A model generated the notes under the pieces. It ran no database searches. It saw only the letters and a program-made list of their open reading frames with translations, and was not told the DNA's origin. From NCBI GenBank assembly GCA_001598975.1, contig BBXU01000784.1:1-11131 (forward strand): a DNA stretch of 11,131 nucleotides, given 5' to 3'. Origin of the DNA: Parachlorella kessleri. Taxonomy: Eukaryota > Chlorophyta > Trebouxiophyceae > Chlorellales > Chlorellaceae. Made by a program: the position numbers and the translations under genes. This document shows positions 7,555 to 11,131 of the stretch, in pieces; position 1 is the first letter of the stretch; each line of letters starts with the position of its first letter.

Positions 7555-8865
7555 ATGTATTCCTTACAGTTCAAGGGAACCTGGCTGTATTATGAGGTGG
7601 ATGATGCGACGATGACGTGTAGACGCGCCCCGCGAGCGCCTAGCCTCGAACCTTGGAAGCTACACATTGGTAAGTTTTTAGACGCCTTCCTCAGGATGTT
7701 CCCACAGCCCTGTACAAATCGCAACTCTGTTTCCCCGGGTGAGTCAGCACTGCCTCTCTTTGAAGCCTGCCGCGATGGTTAAAAGGAACATGCTTGTCCC
7801 TAAGCTATGTATGTTCCAAGCTCATTATTAGCATGGGTGGCAGGTAGTGCGAACAGGGTGCAAGGGTTGAGCTGGACGTACAGGATGGGATGCAGAGTGC
7901 GCCTGAGTCTTGCCTGAGTTCTGAGCAGTGTTTTTTTTTTCTGGCGAATTTCGCCAGATTCTGGCGAAATGGCAGTTTAGGAAGACAAATCAGGCGAAAC
8001 TGCAACTCGGTGTCGCCAGACATCTGGCGAAAACTCGGGCGATCGCCCGAGGGTGGCGCCAAACTTTCGCCAGCTTTGACCCTAGTGTCGCCATGACCTA
8101 TGTGTGCTTTTTAGGGTGTCCTGCTATAAATCTGCTTTAAACAGTCCTTATATATTGGCAGCTTCTGGGGGCTTCGCCCCCAGACCCCCAGCAAGGGGGT
8201 TCCACCGCCTGCACCACTCATGGGAAGGGAAACCCCAACCCCTTCACCCAGCTTGTCGCCAACTTTGACCCCCTGTCGCCAACCACTTGGCGAAATCTGC
8301 CACGTCTGGCAGACCATGTCGCCAGAAAATCCGCCAAACCCAAAAGCCTAAAAAAACACTGGTTCTGAGCCTGTATTTCTCTCCCCTAGGCAAGCTAAGG
8401 CCACTGGAAGAGGAGATGCAGCTGAACTGAAGCAGGGGCAGGAGAATAGTGTTAGGCCCGAGATACAGGCAGCAGAGAGCAGCAGGAAGCGCAGCATGCG
8501 AGCAGAGCAGGCAGACATTATGTTCACAGTGTGGGTGTACAAAAGGGGCACTTGCAAGGTGTTCGTCTCCGGACAGTTGCCTGCTTTCCATCAGTAAGCC
8601 TTCCTAATGACCACGAGGCTCTGACTGAGCCCGGGGCTCTTGGGTGGAGTGGGAGGTCTTACAAGACTAAGGCAGAACACAGGCAGTGACGCTACAACCG
8701 CCTACACCAAGCCCCAATCCTGGAGATGCACCTCCACACCAGAAACAGGAGCATCCGTCAAGGGTAGCCCTGCCAAAGGTAAAAATTGATGTGCACACTA
8801 CACATGCAGGTACTTCCACAGGCACCTCAAGTACGCCACTAGGTACGGACAAAGACTCCACTTGA
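7555..8865 (+). CDS. Unrecognised protein, multi-exon gene split by a transposon-bearing intron
   Basis: Proposed exons are 7555-7669, 7708-7738, 8390-8593, 8666-8778 and 8822-8865, giving 168 residues with all phases agreeing (1, 2, 2, 1). Exon 1 reads MYSLQFKGTWLYYEVDDATM, ending in a consensus donor (ATTG/GTAAGT). The 31-bp exon 2 has acceptor CCCACAG and donor CGG/GTGAGT. Exon 3 follows a strong pyrimidine-rich acceptor (TTTCTCTCCCCTAG). It encodes a Lys/Arg/Glu-rich stretch, then ADIMFTVWVYKRGTCKVFVS. It either stops at TAA 8595-8597 (117 residues) or splices through an overlapping donor (CATCA/GTAAGC) into Thr/Ser-rich exons 4 and 5, separated by an unusually short 43-nt intron. Exons 1 and 3 are the best supported; exons 4-5 are tentative. 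An acceptor-like TATTCCTTACAG at 7558-7569 means the start could lie further upstream. Function and family are unknown. Confidence 0.42.
7918..7925. repeat. Left 8-bp target-site duplication (GTTCTGAG)
   Basis: GTTCTGAG directly abuts the CAGTG left terminus of the transposon and is repeated without mismatch immediately after the right terminus. Confidence 0.9.
8034..8051. repeat. 18-bp perfect palindrome inside the MITE
   Basis: CTCGGGCGATCGCCCGAG is fully self-complementary with no spacer. Other short inverted repeats in the element are at 7941-7957 (8-bp arms), 8013-8030 (8-bp arms, 2-nt loop), 8276-8293 (7-bp arms) and 8296-8313 (7-bp arms). Confidence 0.9.
8164..8184. repeat. GC-rich hairpin inside the MITE
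   Basis: Nine-base arms (TCTGGGGGC and GCCCCCAGA) surround a TTC loop. GC-rich hairpins of this form are common selfish repeats in chlamydomonadalean genomes, notably in organelles. It is not followed by a T-run and does not look like a terminator. It lies near the middle of the 436-bp element. Confidence 0.85.
8362..8369. repeat. Right 8-bp target-site duplication (GTTCTGAG)
   Basis: An exact copy of 7918-7925, immediately following the CACTG right terminus. The copy contains CTGAG, with its A 21 nt upstream of the intron end, at a suitable distance for a splicing branch site. Confidence 0.9.
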
Positions 8866-9655
8866 TACCAACTAGCATTAGCCACATACTAACGAGACAG
8901 CACAAAGACGGCACAGCGCACCAGAAGACATCACCTCACAATTCTCCCACCAGGGCAGGCACATATGATCACATAGAGCAGCGCTTGCTTGCAGCGGGAC
9001 CCAGTCACACATATGTCTCTGCTCTGCGAACGGGACACAGCTGGCACTTGCCAGACTGCTGTATGACCCCTTGTTGTCACGTGCACTCCATTGTAAATGT
9101 CAATGTCCAAACACTGAATATGAAACGTCCTCTACACCCACACCACAGCGGTCAACCAAATGAAGATCATGCAGCGATGCAGTCTACCAAAAACTTGGTT
9201 GTTAACATCCTTACCCCTTTCGTCAAACACTCATACTTCTTGCAGCCATATGCCCCAGACACTGCATTGATGAGCCCATAGCAGGGGAAGCCTAGCTGGC
9301 TTCTGCTCCCAACAGGCCCATTGTGAGACAGCCGGGAGAGCTCGCACTTCGCTTTGCTTCTGAGCACACCCCAAATCACAGCCAGCTGCCTTCGCTTACT
9401 ATGGGCCGAGTCCACATATTGCTACTGGGCCGGCAGCACCAGCGAGCCTCCTCACCTGCTCATGCTGACCACCATTAAACCTAGAGCAGCCGTCAAAGAG
9501 CCTGTCTCAGCACCTCCTCAGCAGGTATATGCGTCTCTCCGCTGGCCACACCCTGCCCGCCCACAGCAGCCCATCTGTGGAGCTCTTCCATGCCGTGCAG
9601 CCGCGGTGAGCGCGCCTCCGCGCCCACGCCAGTCACGTTCAGTCACGCCCCCTCT
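8866..9655. other. Region between convergent genes; no gene supported
   Basis: This lies between the end of the plus-strand gene model and the stop codon of the minus-strand MATH-BTB gene. It most likely holds both 3' UTRs. One plus-strand frame stays open for about 139 codons (8862-9281) without an ATG near its beginning and with a composition (many His, Thr, Pro) unlike the neighbouring proteins, so it is probably chance. The right end holds a decayed copy of the MATH-BTB C-terminal coding segment, listed separately. Confidence 0.45.
9545..9606 (-). repeat. Diverged duplicate of the MATH-BTB terminal coding segment
   Basis: The stretch resembles about 9664-9730 in the last coding exon, offset by 119 bp. 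The best core is 19 bases with two mismatches (9569-9587 against 9688-9706), centred on CTGTGGAGCTCT, with looser similarity on both sides. The copy lies downstream of the stop codon, in the presumed 3' UTR, so it is untranslated in the current model. Confidence 0.5.
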
Positions 9656-11008
9656 CTATTCCCTGCGCTGCCGCACCCGCCGAAGCTGCCCGTCTGTGGA
9701 GCTCTCATCCGCTGCGCCGCCACGATGCGCGCCGCCACCGTGCTGCCCGCCGTGGGGTGCAGGCACATGCACCTGGCGGGCTCGATTAGCAGTAGATGCG
9801 ATAACCTGCAAGACAGGCCAGGACAGGTCATGCTCCTGCCAGCTGGGCAAATACATCCTAGCCCCGGCTTGCTACTCAAAAGTCCTAGCAGGCTACACCT
9901 GAGCCATATCCAGATGCTCTCTATAACCAGAAGCCCCTCTAGCTAGGACACATCATACTCCCTGCACTTCCATGTACACATGGACCCAACGCCAGCAGGC
10001 AAGCCACCATACCATCGCCAATCTCAACGCAGCTCCTGACCCACACATCTAAGGCCAGGCAGCCCAGTACAGCCGAGCCCCCCCAAGCTATAAAAGCAGA
10101 ATGCAAGCATCAAAGCCCGGCCTTACCGAGAGGAGCTCGCTCTGCAGCTGTGGGCAGGTGGAGATCATGTACTGGTAGCCCTCGGTGGCCATGACGGTTT
10201 GCAGGTGTTTGGACACAAACTCCAGGCACACCCGCTTGAGCTCCCGCGCGTTGTTCTGCTCGGCGAGCGCAAGCGTGGTGGCCACCGTCTCAATCTGCAC
10301 GCTTACCCATGACACTGAGAGGGTGTCTGTCAGGGGCGCCCCACTAGCACAAAGCTGAGCGGGATAGCTGCGACTGCAGGTAATGGTAATCTTGAGCACA
10401 GGGAGTGCACAGGGAGAGTAAGTCACGGAAGCGCAGCATGGCTGTCAGCACGCAACTTCCAGTCATCGGTAGCCCCAGCACCCACCTCCACCGTGTCGCA
10501 CAGCCGCTGCTCGCAGATGCAGCGGAGCCGGATCAGCTGGAAGCGGTCAGCAGCGGCAAGCAGGTGCTGCGCCATGGGGACTTCCAGCTTTGGGCCTGGA
10601 GGGCAGGTGACAAACAACGCCAGTCAGTGTGATTTTGACTGCTCCAGTCCACTTTGGTAAATGAGGAGACCTCATACTTGGCTTGACGTTTTTTTTTATG
10701 GAATACTTAACAAACTTTATGGCATACCAACTACAAAACATGAAAAAAAACTGTTACAAACATCATTTAGATCCCCTTGGTTGAATACAAGAGCCTGAGC
10801 AACCTCCCACAGGAGCGAGCCAACCAGCAGCTGCCCCGCCCCGTCCTCCAGGCTGCTCACCCTCCAGCTCCTCTGGCAGCGAGTCGGTGTAGGCAAAGTG
10901 CAGCAGCGCCTTGAACACGGGCGCCTTGACGTCCTGGATGGCCACCATCTCCTGGTGCCCCTCCATCATGGGCCCCGTCAGCAGCGCCCGGAAGACTGGG
11001 GACCTGGC
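9656..11008 (-). CDS. MATH-BTB (BPM/SPOP-type) protein, C-terminal four exons
   Basis: Probable substrate adaptor of a CUL3 ubiquitin ligase: in this family the MATH domain binds substrates and BTB binds CUL3. Exons in transcript order are 11008-10861, 10595-10486, 10294-10127 and 9805-9656, with phases 1, 0 and 0 agreeing (donors GAGG/GTGAGC, GAG/GTGGGT, TCG/GTAAGG; acceptors CCCTCCAG, GCGTGCAG, TCTTGCAG). They give 191 residues. Exon 1 holds the second half of BTB: ARSPVFRALLTGPMMEG, then VKAPVFKALLHFAYTDSLPE. Exon 2 carries the family-typical MAQHLLAAADRFQLIRLRCI and CEQRLCDTVE; exon 3 carries TVATTLALAEQNNARELK and the helices after it. Exon 4 is a Gly/His/Ala-rich tail ending in basic LRRVRQRRE and TAG, perhaps a nuclear signal. 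The MATH domain and BTB start lie beyond the right edge, since the frame is cut by an intron acceptor (GGCTGTTACAG) at 11009. The identification is strong. Confidence 0.9.
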
Positions 11009-11131
11009 CTGTAACAGCCAGGGGCATGCGCACTTCAGCCACAATCACGAAGCCGGGCCTACATGTCACTCCTCGTGCCACTCCACGAGGCCTGGCAACC
11101 CCTGCTAGGCTTCCGTCAGGCAACCCCCCCC
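11009..11131 (-). other. Partial intron of the MATH-BTB gene, ending at a C-tract
   Basis: On the minus strand this is the 3' portion of an intron leading to the acceptor at 11009. No exon for the first half of the BTB domain is recognisable in it. The window ends in eight C (minus-strand G run), probably the point where an assembly stopped. Confidence 0.55.

Larger units (their letters stand above)
7926..8361. mobile_element. Non-autonomous hAT-type DNA transposon (MITE), 436 bp
   Basis: The ends are perfect 12-bp terminal inverted repeats: CAGTGTTTTTTT at 7926-7937 and its reverse complement at 8350-8361. A perfect 8-bp direct duplication, GTTCTGAG, flanks both sides. An 8-bp duplication together with short termini beginning CAG-G (here CAGTG) is the known signature of the hAT superfamily. 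The interior has no transposase frame, so movement would need a transposase supplied from elsewhere. It contains eleven exact TGGCGA or TCGCCA motifs, mostly within the first 170 and last 110 bp, as expected for subterminal transposase-binding repeats, and several palindromes. The element lies in the predicted intron 7739-8389 of the plus-strand gene, whose acceptor is only 28 bp beyond its right end. Subtracting the element and one duplication leaves an intron of about 207 bp, close to its neighbours in size. Confidence 0.88.

Noticed and set aside
8164..8184. GC-rich hairpin considered as an intrinsic transcription terminator
   Set aside because: No T-tract follows, the genome is eukaryotic, and the hairpin is internal to the transposon.
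7941..8345. Repeated short motifs considered as a CRISPR-like or satellite array
   Set aside because: Spacing is irregular, copies occur in both orientations, and the whole block is bounded by inverted repeats and a target duplication, so a transposon explains it.
8244..8591. Minus-strand 115-codon open frame overlapping the MITE and the next exon
   Set aside because: It runs through the transposon end and opposite a plus-strand exon that has a strong pyrimidine-rich acceptor; treated as a shadow.
8862..9281. Plus-strand 139-codon open frame downstream of the plus-strand gene
   Set aside because: It has no convincing start context or splice sites, its composition is unlike the neighbours, and it lies in a presumed 3' UTR region.
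9354..9902. Plus-strand 182-codon open frame
   Set aside because: It is antisense to the last MATH-BTB exon and its intron. The minus strand has a phase-consistent exon ending at a stop.

Overview
The window looks like nuclear DNA of a GC-rich, intron-rich eukaryote, most likely a green alga (Chlorophyta, perhaps Chlamydomonadales). That guess rests on short GT-AG introns of roughly 100-340 bp, compact single-locus genes, a plant/algal-style MATH-BTB (BPM/SPOP-type) gene and a selfish-repeat style hairpin of the form GGGGGC-TTC-GCCCCC. The genus cannot be fixed from the sequence. All gene models were built by hand from reading frame, splice-site quality and phase agreement, so exon edges are predictions.

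Layout, left to right. (1) 471-2832, plus strand: the 3' part of a Nup98-like FG nucleoporin, with a Gle2/Rae1-binding (GLEBS-type) motif exon followed by FG-repeat exons. It ends at a TGA with no visible C-terminal autoproteolytic domain. (2) 3793-5561, plus strand: a four-exon gene for an unrecognised 305-residue protein whose three introns all agree in phase. (3) 5562-6933: a gene-poor stretch between convergent 3' ends. (4) 6934-7486, minus strand: the 3' exons of an unrecognised gene with an acidic C-terminus. (5) 7555-8865, plus strand: an unrecognised multi-exon gene. (6) 9656-11008, minus strand: the last four exons of a MATH-BTB protein, covering the second half of the BTB domain, the helical region after it and a basic tail; the N-terminal exons lie off the right edge.

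The most notable structure is a 436-bp non-autonomous DNA transposon at 7926-8361, inside the third intron-like gap of gene 5. It has perfect 12-bp terminal inverted repeats beginning CAGTG, a perfect 8-bp target-site duplication (GTTCTGAG) and many internal TGGCGA/TCGCCA motifs and palindromes. These are hallmarks of a hAT-superfamily MITE. No virus, CRISPR, rRNA or tRNA feature was seen. The genes show no evident shared pathway: a nuclear pore component, a probable CUL3 adaptor and three unknowns. Both ends of the window are G/C homopolymers, which suggests a contig broken at such tracts.
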